From Podarcis raffonei (taxonomy: Eukaryota; Chordata; Lepidosauria; Squamata; Lacertidae), in assembly GCF_027172205.1 (NCBI RefSeq), contig NC_070604.1, positions 106,661,851 to 106,725,850 of the forward strand: a DNA stretch of 64,000 nt. Direction: 5' to 3'. Under the pieces are notes generated by a model. That model ran no database searches. It was not told the origin of the DNA and worked only from the letters and a program-made list of their open reading frames with translations. This document shows positions 30,565-42,500 of the stretch, in pieces. The position numbers and the translations under genes were made by a program. Every line of letters begins with the position of its first letter. Within the stretch, counting starts at the first letter, position 1.

Positions 30565-33500
30565 GTAATATTTATTTTTTTAAAGTAAAATAGTTTAGTT
30601 TGAAATTTGGGCTCAAACCAACCAACTAGCCATCCAAATCCTCCCGTATATTAAGTCAGGGACTGGGCTTGCCAAGTTGTCCTGCAGGGCCATCGACAGA
30701 TGGGTAGAAAGAATAGGATTTTGAGAGGCCCAAGACCAGCAGTGGCTCCAGTCTCTTAAAGTTCATTTTTTAAAAAAAAGTCAGTTGGCCATTTCTGAAG
30801 AAAGTTAGCATGCAAATTGTGGAGGTAGCTCTCATGATTCAGCACTCATCAGGCATTGCTAAGGACACCTAATCCATCACTGTTGCTAAGCCATCAGAGG
30901 AAGCCATGCTGGCTCAGCAATGCTGGCTCCAGTGCTATTTTTCTAGAAAAAGAGTTATTGAGCTGAGTCCAATACAGCCTAGGACCCTCGTACCTACGGG
31001 ACCGCCTCTCCCGGTATGCCCCATGGAGGACCTTACAGTCCGCAAATAATAATGTTAAGTTGTGGATGAACATATCAGACGACACAGCGATTCTTCAAAC
31101 AGCTCTTGTTAATTCACAGGCCAGAACAGAACTGAAGGGTTCAGCCAGCCTGCTTATATAGCGCTCCAGTACAACGCAACTGTAACAACTTTCTGTAACT
31201 ATCAAATCACTGAACGTCACTTTCAATCCCTTATTTGTATATGTGGACCTGAGTGAAAACTATCTACAGTATCCCCCTGCTGGCCCAGGGTGAGAACTTC
31301 AGTACATAACAAATAACATCTTGGAGGTCCCGGGCCTCAAGGAGGTTAGGCTGGCCTCCACCAGAGCCAAGGCCTTTTTGGCCGTGGCCCTGACCTGGTG
31401 GAATGCTCTGCCACAAGAGACCAGGGCCCTGCGGGATCTGAGATCTTTCCGCAGGGCCTGCAAGACGGAGCTGTTCCGCCAGGCCTTTGGTCGGGGTCCA
31501 GTCTGACTCCCCCTCTCTCCTTATAAGAACTTGTATGAAAGTGCCCCCCCCCACTTTTCTCACAGGCTCATATATGATCAGTACAAACAGTTAGGCTGGT
31601 GAGCATTTAAGGTCCCCAGCCCTAATCTGCGGGTTGCCATCTCACTTTGATTCTGATTTGATTTTAGGATGTATTTTAATTGATCTTTTGCCTGATTCTA
31701 GGCTGGCTGAAGAATCCGATGATGAGGTGCTAAAGCGGGAAATGGCACCTGCAGCGGAATCTCTCCTGATCTCTGGAGAAAACATCCTCCTGGTTGCTCA
31801 GAAGCTTCTCATTCAACCTGATGCCGAGAACTGCCTAGAGGAACTGGCTGCATCTGCAAAAAGGATCCTCATGGAAACCATAAAAGTATGACAAACATAT
31901 TTCCAGTGTGTTTAAACACAAACGGGCTCACCCACCAGTGTTTCAGTGATGTTTTCTTCACCAGTTAATTGCTACAAACTGCTGGATGCAACCTCTCCTA
32001 TATGGCGTTATACGCCTCCCTAGGCCTTCTTCCTGAGTCAGTGGGGAGCTAGGGGCAGGCCTTGCAGTATCCCAAGAGAGGCTGGTCCCTGCTGGGCGCA
32101 GGGCACCGTAACTGGTGGACTATGCTGCTCATCAGGGAGGAACAAAGCTTGTAGTGTTTACATACATGCCCAGACTTCATCGCACTGTGAATTTGTATTT
32201 ATATTACTAGAGCCTGCAGCAGACCCTCCAAGTGTCCCTGTTTTCCAGGGACAGTCCCTGTTTCCCAGAATCTGATTTGATCCCAGAATGTCTCACTTTT
32301 CCAATTGCAAATTTTGGACAAAATGGACTGTTTCAATAAGTGGCAGAGAGATATTTCTAGATTTGTCTGGCAGGGCAAGAAGCCCAGAATAAAATTTAAG
32401 ATATTAACTGATGTAAAGGAAAGGGGTGGATTTGCCCTGCCAGACTTTACTATGAATCAGCAGCATTCTGCTGGTTGAAAGACTGGCTGCTTCTTGAGAA
32501 CACAGACATTCTGGATTTAGAAGGTTTTAACAATGTTTTTGGGTGGCATGCATATTTGTGGTACGACAAGGTTAAAGCACATAAAGCATTTAAAAACCAT
32601 ATTGTCAGGAAAGCACTGTTCAGTGTTTGGATAAGATATAAGGACTTATTGGAAAATAAAACCCCAAGGTGGCTGTCCCCAATGGAAGCAAAAGCCCAGA
32701 AAAAGCTCAATATGGAGGCCAAATGGCCGAAATATTGGGAAATTCTGGAACAAGAGGGAGATAGACTGAAATTGCAGAGTTTTGAGAAACTAAAAAACAA
32801 AGTGCGAGATTGGCTTCATTATTACCAGATAATAATGGAGGCAGATAATGGAGGCCCAGCCAGATGGGCGGGGTATAAATAATAAATTATTATTATTATT
32901 ATTATAATTTGGACAAGAAAATTGGCTTCCAAGTGGAAAAATCAAAATTAGAAACAGAACTGTTAGAACCCAAAACTAAGATTTTGTCAAAGATGTATAA
33001 CTTGCTGTTGAAATGGAATACTCAGGATGAAACGGTTAAATCTGCTATGATTAAATGGGCACAAGATGTTGGACATAACATTATGTTTGCTGACTGGGAA
33101 CAGTTGTGGACCACAGGTATGAAATTTACGGCATGTAATGCCTTAAGAGAGAATATTATGAAAATTATATACAGGTGGTACATGACCCCAGTCAAGCTTG
33201 CAAAAATCTATCATCTGCCCGATAATAAATGTTGGAAATGTAAAGAAACTGAAGGTACATTCTTTCACCTTTGGTGGACGTGCCCAAGGATTAAGGCTTT
33301 CTGGGAAATGATCTATAATGAAATGAAAAAGGTATTTAAATATACCTTCCTGAAGAAACCAGAGGCCTTTCTTCTCGGCATTGTCGGCCAAGTGGTACCT
33401 CAGGTTACATACGCTTCAGGTTACAGACAATTCAGGTTACAGACTCCAGTAACCCAGAAATAGTACCTTGGGTTAAGAACTTTGCTTCAGGATGAGAACA

Positions 33501-36500
33501 GAAATCGTGCTCCGGCGGCGCAGCGGCAGCAGGAGGCCCCATTAGCTAAAGTGGTGCTTCAGGTTAAGAACAGTTTCAGGTTAAGAACGGACCTCCGGAA
33601 CGAATTAAGTACTTAACCCGAGGTACCACTGTATAGGGAAGCTTTTAAATGTTTGATTAGGCAGCTTCCAACGTATATAAAAACATAGAGTGGCTGGGGC
33701 AACCCCATCAAATCGGCAGGGTATATATAAAATAAAATTATTGTTATTATTTTTATGGAATAGGACGTCCCTATTTTCATTGGAGAAATGTTGGAGGGTA
33801 TGCTACAGTCATCATTCATGTTGCTCATGATGGGCAGGTGAGTGGTGGCAGCAACAACATGACAGGGGGAGCATGGCAAGGCCTGCCTACCTGCTTGCTC
33901 ACTTCACTTGTTGTCACACTGAGGTTCACCTGGCCACCTAGTGGTGGGCATGCAAACTACAGCATGACGACTTTTTTCTTGCAATAATATTATATAGGTA
34001 ATATATGAGAATGAAATCCCATCTTTGGAACATTAGGAGAGTAGGGGAATCTTTTTCAACCTGGGGGCCACATTCCCTTCTGAGCAACCTTCTGGGCACC
34101 ACCACATGCTGTTGGTGGGCGGGGCCAGATGCAAAAATGGGTGGAGCAATGGATGTAATTTTTCCCTTTGTACAGCAGCTAGTTTCTGCACCCACTCGTA
34201 CACACCCCTCTCTTTTCTTTATCCAGGCAAGCAAGAGGCATTGTCTGAGTTTAAGGACACATTCTAGCTGGGCCAAAGCACTCAAGGTACTAAGCAGTAC
34301 CTTGAGGCATGTGGCCTGGGTAGAAAGAGGAGCTTGGAAGGTTGCATTCAGCTTCTAGGCTTGAGGTTCCCCATCCCTGCATTTAGGATAATGACACTAT
34401 TGTTGTTGTTTAGTCGTTTAGTTGTGTCCGACTCTTCGTGAGCCCATGGACCAGAGCATGCCAGGCACTCCTGTCTTCCACTGCCTCCCGCAGTTTGGTC
34501 AGACTCATGCTGGTAGCTTCGAGAACACTGTCCAACCATCTCGTCCTCTGTCATCCCCTTCTCCTTGTGCCCTCCATCTTTCCCAACATCAGGGTCTTTT
34601 CCAGGGAGTCTTCTCTTCTCATGAGGTAGCCAAAGTATTGGAGCCTCAGCTTCAGGATCTGTCCTTCCAGTGAGCACTCAGGGCTGATTTCCTTCAGAAT
34701 GGAGAGGTTTGATCTTCTTGCAGTCCATGGGACTCTCAAGAGTCTCCTCCAGCACCATAATTCAAAAGCATGACACTATAAGAGTTGCCAAATAGATTAT
34801 TGCAACTATGCTGACCTTTTAAAATTTATTTTTATTTTAATCCTGACCTTCATAAAATGAGATGACAGTGCAGGAGAGCTGCTAATATACCTGTGCTTTT
34901 AACATTATAACTAGTATTTACACATCAACATTCTCAAAATGCAGGTGGTGTTTAATTTCCCTCACCCAAAACGATTGTTCCAATGCAATTAAAAAATAAT
35001 AATACATATGTTCTTAATTAATTTACTAGGTCCTCCAAGCAGAAGATGATGCCCTGGTTAGGAAGATAATTCAAGCTGCCCACTGGCTTTTCAACTGCCT
35101 CCTTGTACTGGAACCTGCTGAAGACGTATCCGCAATGCTGGTCATTTTCCGCAGCTTTTCAGAGGCTTTGTTGCTGCTGACCAAATTGACAGAAAGACTT
35201 CTTTGGGATCTGAAAGAATCTTGTCAGAAGCACTTGGCTCAAACCCTACAGCTCCTTAAAAACTGCATTCCGATGCTGTACACAGCAAAACTCAGCAGCT
35301 TGAAGCATCCTGGTAATGAGCAAGTGGAAGTCTCGAAAAGCTATATTTTTGGCTTGGCAAGAAGCACGGTGAAGGAATTGATCTCCCAGCTGAGGAACAA
35401 GGTGGGAACAAAGAAACTACATGAAAGAACCGGGCTCTTTCCTCACCACTTGCACAATGTTTTGAGCCTCCTGTCCAGACCTCAGTCTAACGAGGGTGAG
35501 ATAAGCTTCCTTGTAGAATCATTAGTATTCTACTGCATGCTGTTAGCTGACTCGTCAAGAGGACCTGTGAAGCTCAATCTGGTCCAGCACTGCCATCGCC
35601 TCCTGAAATTCAGAAAGATGATTGCCACAAATGAGGGCACATTGGAGGGTTTCCCAGTGGAAAACCAGAGAGGGGGTAGTATAGAAGAGAAATGTTCTGC
35701 CATGAGAGCAGAGATGGAAAATCTTGATCAAGCAGTACGTACTGCTGTTCTCTATCAGGTTCTGGACAATTTTGTGGAGACCAAAGGACCCATGAAGAGG
35801 TTGGTGGAAGCTGCCATGCAACCATGTTCTCCTGCTGAAAATGGAGGATTCCTAAGAAAACTGAAGCCTCTCACTACTGAATTCTTCAACCATTCCAACC
35901 AGATGCTCAAAGCGACAAATTTTGTCCTAGTCACCTGCACCGAAAGGAAAACCATTCAAAGCATCGAAGGCTGTGTAGACCATCTGAGTAGACTTCTTGC
36001 CACTGTGCCTGCCCTCCTCAGTGAAATGAGCCACCCTCCAGGTCGTAAGGGTGCACCTGAAAAATTGCACTTCCTGTGTCAGACGTGGTTGAGCACAACC
36101 GAAAGCCTGCTGATATGTTTGGACAAAGTAATTGATCTGCGTGAATTCCTCAAATTATGTCTTCAGGACATGGTGGAACACAAAGCAAGGAGTGAAAAGG
36201 CCTTAGAGGAGCAGCAGTCTGGAGAGTTTTCTCAGCAGGCATCCAGTCTTTCCAAAAGAGCTGTGCAAGTTGTTGAGTTTATTAGCAGACATCTGGACAG
36301 AGCCAGAGATCCCATTTTCCGGAATGGACTGCTGGTTCTAATTAAACAACTGGAAAATGCCATACCGCAGGTGAAGGTTGCTGCAGATCAGTGTCTGGCA
36401 AGAATGGCTAGTCTGCAAGCCAAAGATGAATATTCAAAGAGGGCAAAAGATTTGATGGAGGCGGCTTGTAATGTCAGACTGGGGCTGGATGAATGCAATC

Positions 36501-39500
36501 AGCCAGATATTCTCAGCCCACTTCGAGTGGGTGTTCGAAGCGGCATTATTTTCAAAGATGTTCCAGATTGTTTCACTCCCCAGGACCTTATAGAGCTTGA
36601 TACACAAAGCACCACAAAGCAAAGTAGTTCAAACAATTCAGAATTACTGGAAGAGCTCTCAGGCAGGTCTATCCCTGTCTACAGTTCTTCCTCCCCAAAT
36701 CCTAGTGGCAGTGATTTATTTTCTGAAGGTGCAAGTGGAAAGATCGATATGCACACTCTGATCAGTGAGATCCTAGCAGCTACAAAGACACACAATGTCA
36801 CAAGTCTGAACAGTGCTTGCTCTGACTTATTGGAGCTTTCCAGTTGCTGGGTTGATGCTGCTAAAGAGGCCTTGCAGGTTTCTAAGCTGCCTGTGTCAGA
36901 GGAACTGTTGCAATACAGAGAAATAGTGACATTAATCCCTTGTCTTATTAGCTCAGCCAGAGAGGTAGACTCAAACTCTATTCCTTGCACAGAGACACTT
37001 CAGCAAACAGCAGTTTTGCTCTCGGAGAGAATCGATGCAGTTAAGCAAGGTCTGACCATTGTTGCAAGTTCTTGGTACAGCCTGGCTAGGCAGTTAATTT
37101 GCGTTCGATCCTCTCCCGAATTTTCTGACAATGCTAAAGTGTTAGGCGAGATCATGGAGATTTTACAAGCTGTTGTTCAGCTGGCTGGCAAAGCCACTCG
37201 TATAGAACACGACGAGGGGCTCCCTGAGCTTCCCGGACTTCACGAAACTTTTCTGCGAGTTCAAGCTAAATTAATTTGTGTGCAAGCCAGGACAAAACTC
37301 TTGCTTGAAAAGGCGCTGGCTGTTAATCAGCCCCGCTCCAGCAACAAAGCTGAGCTGGAGACAATGGATGCCCATTGCCTCTTGTGGTCTGTCACCATCC
37401 AAGCATTCCTAAACTCTGTAGACCAGTTTATAGGAAGAGACGTATTGTCCTTAACCGAGTTGCAAGCCAAAACAAAGCACCCGCTTTGCTTGCAGAGCAG
37501 CCTGGCAGCAGTATCAGAAAGTTCCCTTCGGATACAGGAAGCAAGCAGGCTGTCGCTTCTGTCGTGTGCTGAACACAGCGCTAAGCATGAGGTTACAGCA
37601 CTAAAGGAGCAGATGAAAATACTGACATACTCCCTGCTTGGAGTTGCCGATGTTCTGACTGCCTCCCCGCTGCCTGCCCCCAATTTGTTAGTTCGTTTTG
37701 AGCTTCTCCAAAGGGAACTTGCCATAACAGCCAAAGTCCTTCTGCTTCAGATGAGTGTGATCAATGGAGAATACTTGAGTAGCATCCGAAGCATCATCAG
37801 CCGAGCCCAGCCTGTGCCACGTGACAAGGAGGCCTTTGAGAAACATGCGGATGAGCTCCGGGCAAATATCCAGATGGTCAAAAAGACCATCGGTGATGCT
37901 CTGGAGAGCCTTTCTTCTGAGGAACTGAGAGGGAACTTACTCTCCACGGCAGACTGCCTTCTGCTCCTCACTGATGAAGTGATCAGGAGAGCTGGGGAAC
38001 TCCAAAGCCAGCTAGACAAGGAGCATCTTCTCGGAGACAGTGTTTTATACGAGTGGTCTGCTACAGCGGCTTATCTTGTGAAACAGCTTCAGTCCGTAAA
38101 GGGTGCAGGTGAAGCAGTTGTGGAGCACGTGAGGAGGTGCTTGCAAAACAAGGAGGGGCACATGCCTTCTAGCCAATCTGTCTGTCAGCTGCAACCCCCC
38201 TTACCGAAAGAACTTTGTAGTGCAAAGGACCAGAGTCCTGGGACACCAAAGCACAAAGCCACTAAGACTGGGCAAGGCGTGTTGCTTGCTAGGGACGTTA
38301 CCAAAACGGTAAGATGGTTCATATCTCTGATAGCTCTTTAGCAGTTATTGAGGATGTGCTTTGCCAGCGATACCACTGTTTTCTCACCAGTTACATCAGG
38401 ATACAGTGAGAGGAGTAGAGCTGCTCCAACTTATTGCAAGATCTTTTCTGAAAAATCCATTCTTTTAGCCTCACCAGTTTCCCTTATGGGAAGTGGGTTT
38501 TGGAGCAAACAAATATGGGTTTTGTGTTTGGGGGCTCAGAAGCCATCTCTACCTTTCCCTCAGCAATTTACTAGGCCTTCAGCCTATCATGCTTCTCTTC
38601 TGTGACATGTGTGTTTTGTGAATCCAACTACATCCACAGGCCGCATGTTCCCCTCCTTGGGATAATGTACCCTTCCCCAACTCCAGATTGCTGCCTGGCT
38701 GGCCATGCTGGCTGAGGCTGATGGATTAACATACAAAACATCTGGAGGCACCAGGTTGGGAGGGGCTGGCATAGGGAGACAAACATGCAGAACTGGCCAA
38801 GCGTTTGCTTGGTAAAAATAGCCCTGCACCGCTATTTCTCCCAATAGCAGAAGAATAAACTTGCTGCTGGAGTCTGAAGAGCAACAGGTCATTTTTTTTT
38901 CAACCCACAAAAGAACCTCGCTGCAGCAAATCACAATTATGACTATGCCTTCTGGGCCCATATTCAAGTAGAGGCCCCTCTTTACTTGTATGCCACTGAA
39001 GAAGACTTTAAAAGTCGAAACACAGAATCGTTACCCTCAGAATACAGTTGTTTTGTACAGTGAATTATATTCATACATTGTATCTCATTGACGTGTGGCT
39101 ACATACTCTCGTTTGTTAATACCAGTGTTCATATATGCTTGGGTATCTGGCTATAAGATTGTCCTATATATGATATAGAAATGTATTTAATTTATTGAGT
39201 ACCTGGATTTTGTTCTTTGCATTTTATCAAGAGGACACGCCGTATATTCTCTAGGCTAGAATTTCCTCTTTTGCTTTCTCCATCAGCCCCGGGAAGATCC
39301 GCAAAGTGGTTTCAAGCTCAGTCACTCTGAACGCAACTTGAAAGCCAGCCCTGCTACCTCGCCGGGAGACTCTGAGAAGTCGGGGCACGACGGCTGTCCA
39401 ATTGCACAAGTCACCCAGCAGATGACAACTCAGATGTCCTACATGGCCAAGTTTCTAAAAAGGAAGGGGCCAATCACGGTACTTCCCCATTAATGTTTTT

Positions 39501-42500
39501 TCTTTCAGGAAAGAAGACCAGGGCAAAAGCTCAGAAGGCCACCATATTGTTCCTTCTCAACAGACACTGCCCTTTCTCATTTCTCTACAGTGCTGGCTTT
39601 GTTATTCTGCTGTGCAAACTCCCGGAGAAACTTCACCAATTCAATAAATATGCCAAGCTGGCTTGCAGGGAGCTCATCTGTGCCTTTTGTTTTGCTTTCC
39701 TTTGCTGTCTTTTGGCTGGTTATGCCTTTCAGATGCCTGTACCTGGTCACTCTGCCTTGTCACTCTGGACAACACTCTCCTTAACCTCAGCTGAAATGTT
39801 TAAATAGTCCACATTCCCCTCCACATAGAAAACTATTCTATTAGGAAGAATACTCTAACCTAGCCTTTCTCCTTAACCTGCTGCCTTTCCAGATGTGGTG
39901 TGGGGAGGTTTGGAGCATCCAGATGTTGTTGAACTACAACTCCCACCAGCCCTAGACATTGACCATGCTTGCTAGAGCCAATGGGAGTTGTAGTTCAGCA
40001 ACATCCGGAGGACCAAGGGTTCCCCACTCCCGTTTCCAGATGCAGGGAGCTTTTTATAATGATATTATTCCACAACTGCAGGTTATAGACACTGTCTGCC
40101 TGTTCTGAGTTATTTGGATAAAGAGTAGAGTGTGAATGTATCAGTGGGTATCAGAACTGATTTTGTGTTGTGGGGTTTTCTTTTGGAACTGCTTCCCATT
40201 TAGACCAAGGAACAACTCATTTCCTGCGCCGCACAGATCATTTCTGGAGGGGAAGCCCTGGTAAAGTTTGCCGGCATCATTGCAAAGAACTGCCTAGATG
40301 AAAGATGTGCGACCGAACTGCTGTATGCCATGGAGCAAACCAAGACCATTAGCTACCAACTTAGCATCGTTTCCAGGTAACTGGCTCTTTCAGAACATGC
40401 TCTCTGATTCTTCCCATAGGATAACATGCTTTGCATTTTATCCTTGGCACAATTTATTGCTAGGGGAGAGATTTATTGCATATGTCTCTGTGTAGGGCTG
40501 AGGAACCTGTAGCCCTCCAGATGTTCATAGCCTCCAGATCTCCTTAGTTGCCTGCCTCGCGGGGAGCTGGGAAGATGATGGTCTGGACTGGAGGGCAAAA
40601 GGTTCCAAGCCCCCTTCTAGTGGATGAGGGAGGGAGTTGCAGCAGTGAACACACTTACTGTGAGTTTGTTCTTGTGTACAGGATTGGTTGAGCACTTCAG
40701 TGCTGGCTTTTCAGCACTGGTACCCAGGAAAGGTGAATAATCTTTCTTTTTTTAAAAAAAAGATATTTATTGAGTTTTTCCACCTTTATACATTAAAAAA
40801 TCAAAAAAAGAAAAAAGAAAAAACAAAAAGTTAAAAACACGTAAAGTTTACAATCCTTGTTTTCAATAACATATTTCCCTGACTTCCCCACACCTCCCCT
40901 TCTTATATTCCAATTCAAATTGTTAATTCAACAAGTTCTTGTCCCCAATTTTTGACCTTTTTATATTTAATTCATTTAAAAAAAACCAATTTTAACTTAT
41001 AAACATCAGTATTTAAACATCAGTGCTCATTCTTAAAACTTTTTTCTAAAGTCGACCCAAATTCCCTTCCACGAATTCCCCAATTTTCATACTAATAACA
41101 AAATAAAATATAAAAAAACAGATTATAATTCTGCACCCTTTGGATTCCCAAACCCCACCCCACCCTTTCCCGGTTTCAATCCCCAACAAATGTCCATCAG
41201 TCTTAGTCTACTATCAGCCTGGAGACCTCACGTCCGAGGCTCTTAATTCTCTCTCAATTCCTCTCTGCCGGTTTTTTTGGTAGTCCTTAATATTAAACAC
41301 CAGATCTCGGAGAAGCTCTGTCCCGATAGGGTCCATATTTCTTCCAGCCAGACCTCCATACTTAAAAGTGGAGCCCGAATCTTGTTTCTTACTCCTTTTA
41401 AGTCCAAATGTCCCAAAAGCTCCAACTTTCACCTTAATCAAATTTGTAATCCATAGGTCTTCAGATCTCCACATAAGGAGATCTCTCCATTCTTCAATCT
41501 TCAATTCAAAACAGATTTTCATCATCCAGTACTTATTTTCCTTTGTAGCCATCATGTCAGGCCTCTGGCTCTCCTTTGTCATCTGCAACATTACATCTCC
41601 TCCTTCCTTTTCCTCAGAAACAAGATATATCTCTTTCTCCACACTCTCAAATCTTTCAAGTTTCTCTTCTTGTCCAGCTGCATGGACTTCATGAGTCAAG
41701 TCCTTATCAAATTCAATGAATTTGTTTACTGTTAAGTCCAGAGTTGCAACATTTGTAGCCAAAACATCAATTTGGCCTTGTAACTTTCCCAAGAGAAGAA
41801 ACACTCTGTCCAATTTAGCTTGAATTTTTCCTCCTTCAGCCATTCTTGTAATGTCCCAAAATCCCCTCTAGAGGGATTTTGGTTACTTTATCTTCCTTCC
41901 AGTTCAAATCCAAAAATCAAGTTAGTTTGTATCAGTTCTTCCTTGTTTTCAACAAAATATAACCAAATTGTAGCAAATATATCCAGCAGAAACAAAGTTA
42001 TCTTTTTCCTTCTTGACAGCTAATTTGACAGCTGTCAAACTCTTCTATATCTCCTCAACAGGCTCTCTCGTGGATCACTCCCGGGTCCGGGGGGGTGGCA
42101 CTTCAGCTCTCAAAATTAGCTCTTATCCTCCAGTGAAATTACTTATACTGCCAAATCGTGAAATTAATGTCTTTTACCCAATAAAGAAGAAGAAATTCTC
42201 TCCACCTTAGTTAGCTAGTCCTTGCTTTAGATTATTTATAAGACGGGGAGACTGACTTCCTGTTTGCGCCTTCCCCGATTTTTTTTCTTTACAAATCCAA
42301 TTTCCGTATTACTCACGGGTTGTTGCTTTTAGAGTCCAATTGTTCACAAGAAGAAGTCAGCGCTCTCCGACCATGGCATGCGGCTTCACTCCGCAGGAGA
42401 AGCAGTCGACTCTCAGCACCGCGCCGCTCGCCCCGTCCCCCGTTCCGAAGCCTTTAAAAAGGCTCCTTCGCGGGTCGGGGGGCGCAAATGGTGCCCGCCG

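Noticed and set aside
32475-33463. Long ORFs that could look like host exons
   Set aside because: The translation (CWKCKETEGTFFHLWWTCPR) is L1 ORF2; the frame is broken and interrupted by a MITE.
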